A stretch of DNA of 64,000 bases from Aureimonas sp. Leaf324 (GTDB lineage Bacteria; Pseudomonadota; Alphaproteobacteria; Rhizobiales; Rhizobiaceae). Below the pieces are notes generated by a model. That model was given only the letters and a program-made list of their open reading frames with translations, did no database searches and was not told the origin of the DNA. Positions 8,689 to 18,719 of the stretch are shown piece after piece. The stretch lies in assembly GCF_001423245.1 (NCBI RefSeq), contig NZ_LMOH01000001.1, positions 154,563 through 218,562 on the forward strand, written 5' to 3'. Both the position numbers and the translations under genes were made by a program. Numbering within the stretch: the stretch's first letter is position 1; every line of letters begins with the position of its first letter.

Positions 8689-9975
8689 ATGGCCGCGTCC
8701 CATTCCTATACGCTGCGAGGGCAGGTCGCCCGGCTCGAACTGACCACGCGCATGACGCTGGCGATCCTCGCGACGGCCAGCGGCATCTTCACCTATCTCG
8801 GCGTGCGCGAGCTCCTCGACGGTGACGCGACGACGGTCTTCTTCGGCGCGGTGATCTATTCCGTGTCCGTGTCCGTCGGCATCTACGCGTTCTGGTCCTA
8901 CCTGATCCGCATCATGCCGCATGTCCGCCGGCCCTCCGGCCGCCGCATGCTCTATCTCGCCATGGCAATCGGCTCCTGCATGATCATGGCGATGTCGGCG
9001 TGGCTGAACGCCGCCGCGCTGGCGGGCGCGGCCGCGCTCGAGCAGCACATGTCGATCACGACGGAAGAGTATCAGAGCAAGCTGAACGAGGCGCACGAGA
9101 ACGCGCTTGCGGCCCAGAGCCTTCTCCCGGACATCCAGCTCGCGGCACAGCGTTTCGCCCGCCTGTCCGACGAGGAGCGCTCGTCCGGGGCGCTGACCGG
9201 CACGTCGGGTTCGGGCACCGTGGTGCAGCTCCTCAGCCAGATGTCGACGCAGCTCGTGAACCTCGCGCAGGAGATCGAGGCCTCGCGCGACGACGTCAGC
9301 GCCCTGTTCAAGGAGGGCGGCGACAGGCTCGGCGAGATGCGTCGGCTCGTGGCCGCCGACGGCAGCGTCAAGGAGCGCGGTACCGATTACGCGGCGCAGG
9401 CCACCGAGCTTGCCGGCATCATCGGCTCGCTGCAGCAGACCTCGGTCGCGCCGTCGGTGAAGCGCGCGGCGGAAGACCTCGGGCGGACCTTCATCGCTCC
9501 CGCGGCCGACGGCGGAAATGCCGGGCTGCAGGACCGTCAGACGGCGGTCGTCGGACAGGTCGAGACGGCGGTGCGCCAGCAGAGCCTCGCGCTCGCCTCG
9601 GCGGCCGACGCCATTCTGGAACGGCCGCGCGTCGAGACCGTGCGCTTCACGCCCCTGTCGGCGCCCGATGCCGTCGTGATGTATGCGCGCGACTTCCTGC
9701 CGTCCTGGGCCGGTGCGATCGCGATCGATCTCCTGCCAGCCGTCCTCGTCTTCATCCTCTGCATCGTTCAGGAGCAGATCCGCCGCGAGGAAGGCGAGGA
9801 AGACGCCGAGATCGGCGACATGAGCGCGGTCGACATGATGCGCGCGATGCGCATCCAGCGCCGGTTGATGAGCGAGGCGGCGGCGACGCCGATCGAGGCG
9901 CCGTCCGTCGATGCGGCCGACGATATCGTGCAGCAGAACGACCCGGCGCCCTTCGCCAAGTCGGCGAGGCTCTAG
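8689..9975 (+). CDS. Unrecognised membrane protein with long central helical domain
   Basis: I do not recognise this 428-residue protein. Hydrophobic segments lie at about 23-40, 50-72, 87-112 and 340-361. Between the third and fourth is a ~225-residue hydrophilic stretch rich in Ala, Gln, Glu and Leu (for example MSTQLVNLAQEIEASRDDVS), likely helical or coiled-coil. With four segments that region would face the periplasm if both termini are cytoplasmic. The C-terminal ~65 residues are acidic (REEGEEDAEIGDM). It starts at an ATG 92 bases after the GntR gene, and the next gene, a ClpP-like protease, begins 6 bases after its stop, so the two form an operon. The arrangement suggests a membrane scaffold or partner for that protease; this is inference. 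Confidence 0.8.
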   Translation: MAASHSYTLRGQVARLELTTRMTLAILATASGIFTYLGVRELLDGDATTVFFGAVIYSVSVSVGIYAFWSYLIRIMPHVRRPSGRRMLYLAMAIGSCMIMAMSAWLNAAALAGAAALEQHMSITTEEYQSKLNEAHENALAAQSLLPDIQLAAQRFARLSDEERSSGALTGTSGSGTVVQLLSQMSTQLVNLAQEIEASRDDVSALFKEGGDRLGEMRRLVAADGSVKERGTDYAAQATELAGIIGSLQQTSVAPSVKRAAEDLGRTFIAPAADGGNAGLQDRQTAVVGQVETAVRQQSLALASAADAILERPRVETVRFTPLSAPDAVVMYARDFLPSWAGAIAIDLLPAVLVFILCIVQEQIRREEGEEDAEIGDMSAVDMMRAMRIQRRLMSEAAATPIEAPSVDAADDIVQQNDPAPFAKSARL

Positions 9976-9981
9976 GCCGTC

Positions 9982-10833
9982 GTGAGCGATCATCAGGCGT
10001 CGCCGGGCTGGATCGAGCGTCGGCTCCTGTCGCTGCCGGACGGCGCGCTGCTGCGCCTCGTCTTCTTTGGTGTCCTTGCGATGGGGGCTTCGATGCTGGC
10101 GCAGGACGTCCTGAACGTCGTCGGCGATGCGGGCGACCGGGATCGGCTGACGCGGACCGAACCGCTTCGCCTGCCTCGCCCGCAGCCGGGCGACCAGATC
10201 CGGCCCTATCTCCCGCTTGCGGTTCCCGTCGCGCCCGATCGCGGCGAGCCCGTGCTCCCCGGCTACGACGCGCCTGCGACCGGCGACGCGATGGCAAAGG
10301 CGATGTCGTTCCACCTCGGCGCTGACGGCGCGGCTTCGGCGGTCGGGCGGATCGACGCGGGTACGGCGGGGGCCTTCCGGCAATTTCTGGACGGCGAGGG
10401 TCAGGGCGTTCGCCGCCTTGCCCTGCATTCGCCGGGCGGCTCGGTGCGCGACGCGATCGAGATGGCGACGCTGATCCGCGACCGGAAGCTTGAGACCGAG
10501 GTGCCCGCCGATGGCTATTGCGCATCGGCGTGTCCGCTCGTCCTCGCCGGCGGCGTTGCGCGGCAGGCGGGTGAATCCGCATGGGTCGGCGTGCATCAGG
10601 TCTATGCGGTGCCGGGCGGCGATCGCGGCCGGGTTCGCGACCTCGACCGGTCCGTCGCCCAGATCCAGGCGACGATCGCCGAATGCCAGAACCTGCTGGT
10701 CGCGATGGACGTCGATCCGCGGCTCTGGATCCACGCCATGCAGACCCCGGCCGACGAACTCTACGTTCTGACGCCTGCCGAGCTCCGAGAGTTTCGCCTG
10801 GTGACGACGCCGGAGCCCGCGCCAGCCAGCTGA
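9982..10833 (+). CDS. Membrane-anchored ClpP/SppA-like serine protease homolog
   Basis: A 283-residue protein with one N-terminal membrane segment (about 24-42), a proline-rich linker and a ClpP-crotonase fold. The visible catalytic pattern is LHSPGGSVRDA (149-157), GYCASACPLVLAGG (candidate nucleophile S182) and GVHQVYAVPGG (candidate H205), which mirrors the nucleophile and MIHQP histidine motif of ClpP. Such proteins are usually described as predicted periplasmic proteins (COG3904-like) of unknown substrate. The start is a GTG at 9982, 6 bases after the preceding stop. No ATPase partner is encoded nearby. Its partner is probably the preceding membrane protein. The fold is fairly clear; activity is not demonstrated. 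Confidence 0.8.
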   Translation: MSDHQASPGWIERRLLSLPDGALLRLVFFGVLAMGASMLAQDVLNVVGDAGDRDRLTRTEPLRLPRPQPGDQIRPYLPLAVPVAPDRGEPVLPGYDAPATGDAMAKAMSFHLGADGAASAVGRIDAGTAGAFRQFLDGEGQGVRRLALHSPGGSVRDAIEMATLIRDRKLETEVPADGYCASACPLVLAGGVARQAGESAWVGVHQVYAVPGGDRGRVRDLDRSVAQIQATIAECQNLLVAMDVDPRLWIHAMQTPADELYVLTPAELREFRLVTTPEPAPAS

Positions 10834-10837
10834 CGGT

Positions 10838-11821
10838 TCAGTCCGGCTCGACCGTCGTCGGGCGGGCCGGCGGCGTGTCGAGATGCCGCTCGACGAAGGC
10901 TTCGAGCGCGTCCAGCGCCGGTGTGCGAAAGGGGTCGATCTCGTTCAGCGTCTCGTGTCGCGCGCCCTCGACGATGGTAAGCTCGACCTCGCGCGAGCCG
11001 GACTCGCGCAGCCGTTCGGCCAGTCGCCTGACCTCGGCGCCGCCCTCGGTGGCGGGATCGAGCGTGCCGCCGAGGCAATGGATCGGGAGATCGTGCGGGA
11101 TCTGCGACAGGGCTTCGTGGCTGGCGTTCTCGCGAATGAGCGCGAGGATGTCCTCGGCCATCGAGACGGTGGGCGTCCATCCGCAGAGCGGATCGCGGAC
11201 ATAGGCGTCGGCAATGGCCGGGTCGTGGGTGAGCCAGTCCGCATCGGTCCGGCGGTTCGGCACGGTGCGAGCCCAGGCCTCGAAGGCCGCGCGGGCGAAG
11301 ACGAGGCTGGCGACGTCCGACCCCTTCAGCATCTTCTCGACCTTCAGCGCCCCGCTGCCGAGGCGCGCCTGCCAGCCGAAGCGCATGCCGGCGTTCCAGA
11401 CGAGGCAACCGGAGAGACCGCCGCCGTAGCGGCGCGCATAATGCAGCGCGATGGCGCCGCCCAGCGAATGGCCCAGCACGAAGACGGGGAGGCCGGTAAA
11501 GTCGCGCTGCGCCCGTTCGCGCACGGCGTGGCAATCGCGCACGATCTTGCGGACCCCATCGCGCGTGGCGAAGCGGCGGAGCGGGGCGTCGTGCGCCGTC
11601 GTCGACCCATGCCCGCGGTGATCGTGAACATAGGTCGCGATGCCCATCGCCGCGAGATCGCGCGCCGTCCGCTCGTAGCGCGCGCTGTGCTCGGCAAGAC
11701 CATGGAACAGCAGCAGCACGGCCGCCGGTTCGCCGGTCGGGGCGAAGGCGCGAACGTTCAGCGCCGCGCCGCTCGGGCTGTCGATCACGAAGCGCGCTGG
11801 GGGATTGATGGTTCGGGACAT
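10838..11821 (-). CDS. Alpha/beta hydrolase, monoacylglycerol lipase-like
   Basis: A 327-residue hydrolase of the serine aminopeptidase S33/lysophospholipase group. The order is typical: LLLFHGLAEHSARY (oxyanion region), HDHRGHGST, nucleophile elbow VLGHSLGGAIAL, a lid region, LGGTLDPATEG around the acid residue and GARHETLNE for the catalytic histidine. There is no signal peptide, so it acts in the cytoplasm or at the membrane face, probably on monoacylglycerols or related esters. An in-frame ATG at 11857 would add 12 residues; neither start has a strong ribosome site, and homology begins after 11821. It converges with the protease gene (4-base gap) and diverges from the RNase T2 gene. Confidence 0.85.
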   Translation of the reverse strand: MSRTINPPARFVIDSPSGAALNVRAFAPTGEPAAVLLLFHGLAEHSARYERTARDLAAMGIATYVHDHRGHGSTTAHDAPLRRFATRDGVRKIVRDCHAVRERAQRDFTGLPVFVLGHSLGGAIALHYARRYGGGLSGCLVWNAGMRFGWQARLGSGALKVEKMLKGSDVASLVFARAAFEAWARTVPNRRTDADWLTHDPAIADAYVRDPLCGWTPTVSMAEDILALIRENASHEALSQIPHDLPIHCLGGTLDPATEGGAEVRRLAERLRESGSREVELTIVEGARHETLNEIDPFRTPALDALEAFVERHLDTPPARPTTVEPD

Positions 11822-11887
11822 CGATGGAAATAGCTCGCGACGGGTCGGGCTCGGCATCCGAAGATGCCACGGAAAGGAACATCAGAC

Positions 11888-12898
11888 ATGTCGCTCAGGA
11901 CAGTTCCGGCGATGATCGCAACAGTGGCGGCCCTTCTCGCTGTCCTGCCTGTGGCCGCGAGGGCACAGGTTCCGATGGTCGGCGTCTTCACCGCGGAGGC
12001 CAGTTGCTTCGCGACGCCGAGCATCCGTTCGGACGACAATCCGGGGCGGATCGTCACCGAGCCGGGGCGGACTTACGACCTGATCGGGCGCAACGCCTCG
12101 CCGGGCAGTCACTACCTCATCCGCGTGCCCGGCGCCGAGCCGGAGCGGCGCTGGGTCGCGTTCGGTTGCGGACGGGTCGAGGATGACAGCCAATCCGCTG
12201 AAGCTCCTCGGCCGTCCTCACCTGCGAAGCCGACCACCGGACAGGGCGGAATCGACCGCTATGTCCTGGCGGCCAACTGGCAGCCGGCGTTCTGCGAGAC
12301 GCGGCCGTCCGTGCGCGAATGCCGAGGCGGAGGCGGTGCTGGCGACGGCTTCTCGCTCCACGGTCTCTGGCCCCAGCCGCGGGGACGCGAGTATTGCGGC
12401 GTTCCCGACGACGTGCGCCGAACGGACGAGCGGGGCGAATGGCGCCGCCTGCCGGACTACGACGCGTCGGCACGCACGCGCCGAGCGCTGGCGGAGGTGA
12501 TGCCCGGCGTCCAGTCGGGTCTCGACCGGCACGAATGGTGGGTGCACGGCACCTGCTTCAAGGGCGATGCCGACGCGTACTTCATGCACGCGGTTCGGCT
12601 TCTGGAAGAGCTGAACCGATCGCCGGTGCGGCGGCTGTTCGAGGCGTCGATCGGCCAGACGCTGACGGCCGACGACGTGCGGGCAAGCTTCGACGAAGCC
12701 TTCGGCCGGGGTGCCGGCCGCCGCGTCCTGATCGACTGCGTCGACGACGCAGACGGCGAACCGATGATCCGGGAATTGCGCGTCGAGATCGAGGGAGATC
12801 TGGCGGCGAACCCGGATCTCTCCGATCTCATCGCGGCGGCGGACGAGACCGGACGCGGGTGCCGGAGTGGGCGGGTCGACGCGCCGGGTTTCGGCTGA
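11888..12898 (+). CDS. Secreted ribonuclease T2 family protein
   Basis: A 336-residue exported RNase. A signal peptide (about 1-26, ending VAARAQ) is followed by a ~75-residue cysteine-containing domain without a recognised family, a Pro/Ser linker and the T2 catalytic domain from about residue 123. Both active-site blocks are present: FSLHGLWP (155-162, H158) and HEWWVHGTC (215-223, H215, E216, H220). T2 enzymes cut single-stranded RNA through a 2',3'-cyclic phosphate, with little base preference. In this setting it likely scavenges RNA in the periplasm or outside. The ATG at 11888 has AAAGGA nine bases upstream, better than an ATG at 11864. Confidence 0.87.
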   Translation: MSLRTVPAMIATVAALLAVLPVAARAQVPMVGVFTAEASCFATPSIRSDDNPGRIVTEPGRTYDLIGRNASPGSHYLIRVPGAEPERRWVAFGCGRVEDDSQSAEAPRPSSPAKPTTGQGGIDRYVLAANWQPAFCETRPSVRECRGGGGAGDGFSLHGLWPQPRGREYCGVPDDVRRTDERGEWRRLPDYDASARTRRALAEVMPGVQSGLDRHEWWVHGTCFKGDADAYFMHAVRLLEELNRSPVRRLFEASIGQTLTADDVRASFDEAFGRGAGRRVLIDCVDDADGEPMIRELRVEIEGDLAANPDLSDLIAAADETGRGCRSGRVDAPGFG

Positions 12899-12906
12899 AC
12901 GGCGGT

Positions 12907-13203
12907 TCAGTCGCGGTCGGGTACCTCGTAGTCGGCGGAATAGCGAATGTCGCGCAAGGGGCGCACCCGCTGCGTCGAGGCCTGGTAGATCGGATCCGCC
13001 TTGTAGGCGTCGAGCGCGGCGCGGTTGCGGAACTCGGCATAGACCACGACGTCGACGTCGTTGCCCATCGGATCGACGCGCGCGTTCTCGACGACCTCGA
13101 AGTAGTCGTGATGCCGGATGCCGGCGAGCGTTCCGAGGCCCTCGAGGATCTCCGGAAGGTCGGCCTTGTCCTTGGCGCTGAAGAAGACGATGTGACGGAT
13201 CAT
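12907..13203 (-). CDS. Dabb family (stress-responsive A/B barrel) protein
   Basis: A 98-residue ferredoxin-like dimeric barrel protein. The opening MIRHIVFFSAKDKAD, the HHDYFEVVENARVDPMGNDVD segment and VVVYAEFRNRAALDAYKADP match the Dabb family, whose bacterial members have mostly undefined roles. I chose the ATG at 13203, where family similarity begins; a longer frame from 13269 adds an arginine-rich, GC-driven extension. It converges with the RNase T2 gene (8-base gap) and is divergent from ettA. No partner gene indicates its role. Confidence 0.82.
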   Translation of the reverse strand: MIRHIVFFSAKDKADLPEILEGLGTLAGIRHHDYFEVVENARVDPMGNDVDVVVYAEFRNRAALDAYKADPIYQASTQRVRPLRDIRYSADYEVPDRD

Positions 13204-13373
13204 GGCGCGGGGTCTCGTGGTCGCTGCGTTGGCGCCTCTTCGACCGCGACGGCGGGAAAAGCAAGCCACGGCGGGGCGGCGCTTTTTCGCGCCCGTTGTT
13301 GCTCATCGAAGGCGCATGCCTTACCTGTGCGCCAACTCAAATCCTGACTGAACAACCCGGAGACGCGCGCGCG

Positions 13374-15023
<1,650 letters not shown>

Positions 15024-15031
15024 CCCGTGGC

Positions 15032-15058
15032 AGCGCGCGGGACATCTTCCCGCGCGCT
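15032..15058 (+). terminator. Hairpin after ettA, possible terminator
   Basis: A perfect 11-bp GC stem (AGCGCGCGGGA 15032-15042 with TCCCGCGCGCT 15048-15058) and a 5-base loop sits 8 bases after the ettA stop. The bases after it are C-rich and lack a T-tract, so it may act with Rho or protect the mRNA end. Confidence 0.45.
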
Positions 15059-15148
15059 ACCCCGCCCCTATCTGGGCCGTCAGTGTGATCCGGCGCACGT
15101 CGCGGCCGGGGTCGATTTGGGCAACGGCGCTGCGGCGGAACGCATTTC

Positions 15149-16618
15149 ATGAACAGACTGAGTTTCCATCAACTGTTCGACGCCTTGCCCAGCCCCCACA
15201 TGATCGTCGACCGCGATCTCCTGTTCGTCGCCGCAAACCCGGCCTACGAGAGCGTGACGGGCCGCAAGCGCGACGAGTTGATCGGCCGCTACCTTTTCGA
15301 CTGCTTCCCGAGCGAGGGACCTGAGCAAAAGCGCCTGGAAGCCTCGATGACCCGCGTCTTCGAGACCGGCAAGCCCGACACGCTGGCGTTCATCGAGTAC
15401 GAAATCCCGATTTCCTCCGACCCGGCAGACGGTTTCGAGAAGCGATACTGGTCCGCGATCCACTCGCCGCTCTGCGACGACGGCGGGCAGGTGATCTTCA
15501 TCCTCCAGAACACGGTGGACATTACCGAGCTCGTCCGGCTTCGCACGGTCGCCGGAAGTTCGGGATCGGTGCCGATGGAGGAGACGGCGCTTCTGCAGCG
15601 AACGCGCGAAATCGAGGAGGCCTACCGGACGTCGCGAAGCCAGCTGGACCGGTTCCGCCACCTGTTCGAGCAGGCGCCCGGTCTCGTTGCGCTTCTGCGC
15701 GGCCCCGATCACGTCTTCACCTTCGCCAATCGAGCCTATCGGCTGCTCGCTGGAGACCGCGAACTGCGCGGACTGCCGACGCGCGACGTCTTTCCGGAGG
15801 CCGAGGCGAGGGGCCTCCTGGAACTGCTCGATCGCGTCTACGCGACCGGCGAGGCGTTCGAAGGGACCGGGCTTCGGGTGCTCGCGAGCTACCCGAACGG
15901 CGGCCGGCGCGAGCTGTTTCTCGATGTGTCGTTTCATCCGGTCCGCGACGACCAGGGGGCGGTCGAGGGCATCTTCGTGCAAGGGTACGACCGAACGGAA
16001 AGCGTGCGGGCCCATCATCGCCAGAGGCTTCTGATCGACGAGTTGAACCATCGCGTGAAGAACACGCTGTCGACGATCCAGTCGCTCGCGCGGCCGAGCT
16101 TCCGTGCCGACCGCGACCGCGAGGAAGCGCGCCAGGCGTTCGAGGCGCGCATCGTTGCCCTGTCCAACGCCCACAACCTACTCAGTGAACGCCATTGGGA
16201 ATCGGCCGATCTGGAGACCATTCTCCTTGCCGAACTGCGGGCGCTCGACCTCGACCGCGTGGACGTGAACGGTCAGCCGCTTCGGCTGAATTCGAAGGCC
16301 GCCATCGCGATGGCGATGATCTTCCACGAACTGGCGTCGAACGCGTTGAAATACGGCGCGCTGAATTCACCAGCCGGTCGACTGTCCGTCCGCTGGAGAA
16401 GGCTCGGCGAAGCGGTCGTCCTCGAATGGCGCGAGCACTGGCACAGCGACGATCGCATCGCGATCCAGCCGGGTTTCGGGATGCGGATGCTGGAGCGAAT
16501 CGTGACCGGCGAACTGGAGGGCGAGTTGGCGTCGACGACCGAGAACGGCGGTCTCCTCTGGACCCTGAAACTGCCTGCCGTCGAAATCGAGGAAATCCCC
16601 CACCTTGCCCTCAGCTGA
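15149..16618 (+). CDS. PAS-domain sensor histidine kinase of the HWE family
   Basis: A 489-residue soluble sensor kinase with two PAS domains (about 5-125 and 165-290) and an HWE-type kinase core. The phospho-acceptor is H301 in DELNHRVKNTLSTIQS. The ATP-binding part shows FHELASNALKYGAL and the shortened G-rich motif QPGFGMRMLERIV, both characteristic of HWE kinases common in Hyphomicrobiales. There are no membrane segments, so it senses a cytoplasmic cue; no cofactor-binding cysteine typical of LOV domains is evident. The following response regulator overlaps its end by 14 bases, marking it as the probable partner. Confidence 0.88.
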   Translation: MNRLSFHQLFDALPSPHMIVDRDLLFVAANPAYESVTGRKRDELIGRYLFDCFPSEGPEQKRLEASMTRVFETGKPDTLAFIEYEIPISSDPADGFEKRYWSAIHSPLCDDGGQVIFILQNTVDITELVRLRTVAGSSGSVPMEETALLQRTREIEEAYRTSRSQLDRFRHLFEQAPGLVALLRGPDHVFTFANRAYRLLAGDRELRGLPTRDVFPEAEARGLLELLDRVYATGEAFEGTGLRVLASYPNGGRRELFLDVSFHPVRDDQGAVEGIFVQGYDRTESVRAHHRQRLLIDELNHRVKNTLSTIQSLARPSFRADRDREEARQAFEARIVALSNAHNLLSERHWESADLETILLAELRALDLDRVDVNGQPLRLNSKAAIAMAMIFHELASNALKYGALNSPAGRLSVRWRRLGEAVVLEWREHWHSDDRIAIQPGFGMRMLERIVTGELEGELASTTENGGLLWTLKLPAVEIEEIPHLALS

Positions 16619-16994
16619 TCGAACCCAACTGGCCGGTTTGCGGGTTTTCGCCGTCGAGGACGAGAGCCTCGTCGCGATGCAACTCGAGGACATGCTGGAC
16701 GAGCTCGGATGCGTGGTCGTCGGGCTCGCCATGCGCGTCCGCAAGGCGCTCGAGATACTGGATCGCGAAGAGGTGATCGACGTCGCCGTGCTCGATGTGA
16801 ACATCGCCGGAGAGAAGGTCTTTCCCGTGGCGGAGCGCCTTCACGCGATCGGCGTGCCCTTCCTGTTCGCCACCGGATACGGGCGCCCTGGGCTCGAGGG
16901 CCTCTGGCCGGACCATCCCGTGGTCCAGAAGCCCTACACGTCGGACCAGATCGCGGAGGCGATCGTCATGGCGCGCGCGGTCGCCAGCGTCTGA
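16605..16994 (+). CDS. Single-domain response regulator
   Basis: A 129-residue receiver domain without an output domain. Conserved features are the acidic pair E18/D19 (FAVEDESLV), phospho-acceptor D64 (AVLDVNIAGE), the ATGYG segment and K109 (VVQKPYT). The only plausible start is a TTG at 16605, inside the upstream kinase gene, with a GAGG about 12 bases before it; the frame has no ATG before the conserved region. The overlap implies translational coupling to the HWE kinase. Stand-alone receivers after HWE kinases often act as phosphate sinks or relay proteins, and this fits, but the downstream target is not visible. Confidence 0.82.
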   Translation: MPSADRTQLAGLRVFAVEDESLVAMQLEDMLDELGCVVVGLAMRVRKALEILDREEVIDVAVLDVNIAGEKVFPVAERLHAIGVPFLFATGYGRPGLEGLWPDHPVVQKPYTSDQIAEAIVMARAVASV

Positions 16995-17096
16995 CCCGGC
17001 TCGCAGCGACGCGTTTCCCCGGACTGGATCCCGTGCTACCCGATCGCCGAACCGGATTCCCGCCGGCATGACCATGTGAAAGAGGCCAAGCCGCCG

Positions 17097-17744
17097 ATGG
17101 ATACCTTCGTTCAGAACCTGATGCAGGACTACGGCGTCCTCGGCATCGGCTTCCTCATGTTCCTCGAGAACATCTTCCCGCCGATCCCGTCCGAGATCAT
17201 CATGCCGCTTGCGGGCTATCAGGCCGCGACGGGCGATCACTCGTTCCTGTCGGTGGTGATCGCCGGCACGATCGGATCGATCCTCGGAATCCTGCCTTGG
17301 TACTATCTCGGCCTCTGGTTCGGCGAGGAGCGGATCATCCGGTTGGCCGACCGTTACGGCCGCTGGATGACGATGACCGCTGAAGACGTCGAGTCCGCCG
17401 ATCACTGGTTCCGCCGATATGGTCTCTGGGCCGTGCTGTTCGGGCGCCTCATTCCGACCGTGCGCACGCTGATCTCGGTGCCGGCCGGGCTGTCGCGCAT
17501 GCCCATGCCGACCTTTCTCCTCTTCTCGGCGATCGGCACTCTGGTCTGGACCACCGGCCTGGCGCTCGCCGGCTATCTTCTGGCGCAGCAGTACGAGCTC
17601 GTCGACCAGTACATTGGCCCTGTCTCGAACGGCGTCATCGCGATCGTGGTGCTGATCTACGTCTACCGTGTCATCACCTTCAAACCGTCCAAGCGCAGCC
17701 GCCCGATCGATCTGAAGGCCGGCGACGACAACCGTCCCGCGTGA
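17097..17744 (+). CDS. DedA family membrane protein
   Basis: A 215-residue integral membrane protein of the DedA/SNARE-associated family, linked in other bacteria to phospholipid or undecaprenyl-phosphate flipping and membrane-potential homeostasis. The signature FLMFLENIFPPIPSEIIMPLAG is followed by GSILGILPWYYLGLWFGEE and the basic FGRLIPTVRTLISVPAG helix, then two C-terminal helices. I prefer the ATG at 17097, which has AAGAGG upstream, over a GTG at 17076. A second DedA member lies at 42366-42977. The MOSC gene starts 12 bases downstream, so the two may be co-transcribed. Confidence 0.88.
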   Translation: MDTFVQNLMQDYGVLGIGFLMFLENIFPPIPSEIIMPLAGYQAATGDHSFLSVVIAGTIGSILGILPWYYLGLWFGEERIIRLADRYGRWMTMTAEDVESADHWFRRYGLWAVLFGRLIPTVRTLISVPAGLSRMPMPTFLLFSAIGTLVWTTGLALAGYLLAQQYELVDQYIGPVSNGVIAIVVLIYVYRVITFKPSKRSRPIDLKAGDDNRPA

Positions 17745-17755
17745 CGGAGGACGTC

Positions 17756-18331
17756 ATGAGCCGTCGACCCGCACGCACGCTCGTCGCGCGGGTCGACGGA
17801 TTGTTCGCCGGTGCCGGGTCCTCGTTCGAGACCGAGCCGCGGGACGCGCTGGAGTTGACCTTCGAGGGGCTGACGGGCGACCGCCACGGCGGAACGACGC
17901 GCCGGACCGGCGGGCGCGAGCCTTGGTATCCTCGGCGCACCGAGATCCGGAACGAGCGTCAGATCTCGATCGTCGCGCCGGATGAGCTTGCAGCGATCGC
18001 CCGCGACATGGAACTCGATCGGATCGCGCCGGAATGGATCGGCGCGAACCTGAGTCTGGCAGGCGTGCCGAACCTCAGCTGGCTTCCCGCGCGCACGCTG
18101 ATGTTCTTCGACGGCGGTGCGACGCTGAAGGTCGACGGCGACAACGCGCCGTGCCGCGCGTCCGGCCGTTCGATCGCCCGTCGGTTCGAGGATCGGCCGG
18201 AGATCGAGCGCGGCTTCGTGCGGCATGGGCGGCATCGGCGCGGGCTGGTCGCCTGGGTGGAGAAGCCCGGCCGGATCGAGCTCGGCGCCAGCGTCGAACT
18301 TCGACTGCCGAAGCAATGGATCTACCCTTAG
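17756..18331 (+). CDS. MOSC domain-containing protein
   Basis: A 191-residue protein of the MOSC (molybdenum cofactor sulfurase C-terminal) superfamily. The order LTGDRHGG, NERQISIVAPDEL, EWIGANLSLAGVP and DNAPCRASG (conserved C133, the presumed sulfur or molybdenum ligand) is that of small bacterial MOSC proteins of the YiiM type, some of which reduce N-hydroxylated compounds with molybdenum cofactor. The ATG at 17756 has CGGAGG five bases upstream; a GTG at 17741 would place that site inside the coding frame. No other molybdenum genes are nearby. Confidence 0.83.
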   Translation: MSRRPARTLVARVDGLFAGAGSSFETEPRDALELTFEGLTGDRHGGTTRRTGGREPWYPRRTEIRNERQISIVAPDELAAIARDMELDRIAPEWIGANLSLAGVPNLSWLPARTLMFFDGGATLKVDGDNAPCRASGRSIARRFEDRPEIERGFVRHGRHRRGLVAWVEKPGRIELGASVELRLPKQWIYP

Positions 18332-18338
18332 GCGCGTG

Positions 18339-18719
18339 TCAGTCCGCGTCGGGGCGCGGGCGCTGCTTCGGAGCGAGACGGCCCTTGCCATCCTCCGCCG
18401 GCATGTCCTCGTCGTCGTCGCCCGGCTCCGATGTCAGCTGGCGGGTCGAGCCCCAACGGTCGAGAACCGCGTTGACGTCGTCGATCACGAAGAACAGGGC
18501 CTCGTCGCGGTCGTATCCCTCGTCCCGCAACGCGTCGTAGTCGGTGTGCTGGTGGCGGATATGCGCCAGCGTCGCCAGCCAGAGAGCGCTCGCCGTCGGC
18601 AGGTCGCGCATATGCCGCGAGCCGGCCGCATCGCGAATCGCCTCGGCGTCGATGTAGGGCACGCGCGGGATCAACTGCGTCAGCTGCCGCGCGATGGATT
18701 TCTGCCGCTCCGTCGGCAT
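18339..18719 (-). CDS. DUF2293 domain-containing protein
   Basis: A 126-residue basic/acidic protein beginning MPTERQKSIARQLTQLIPRVPYIDAE, with the HIRHQHTDYDALRDEGYDRDEA and VDDVNAVLDRWG segments of DUF2293; the family has no defined function. The last 25 residues are low-complexity and charged. The start codon overlaps the trmO stop by one base, so it is the second gene of a trmO-DUF2293 operon. The longer frame to 18983 runs inside trmO and is a shadow. Confidence 0.78.
   Translation of the reverse strand: MPTERQKSIARQLTQLIPRVPYIDAEAIRDAAGSRHMRDLPTASALWLATLAHIRHQHTDYDALRDEGYDRDEALFFVIDDVNAVLDRWGSTRQLTSEPGDDDEDMPAEDGKGRLAPKQRPRPDAD

Noticed and set aside
8581-10734. 717-codon minus-strand frame opposite the membrane protein and protease genes
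   Set aside because: The composition is Arg/His/Asp-rich low complexity with no ribosome site. The plus-strand genes have signal-like helices, catalytic motifs and tight spacing.
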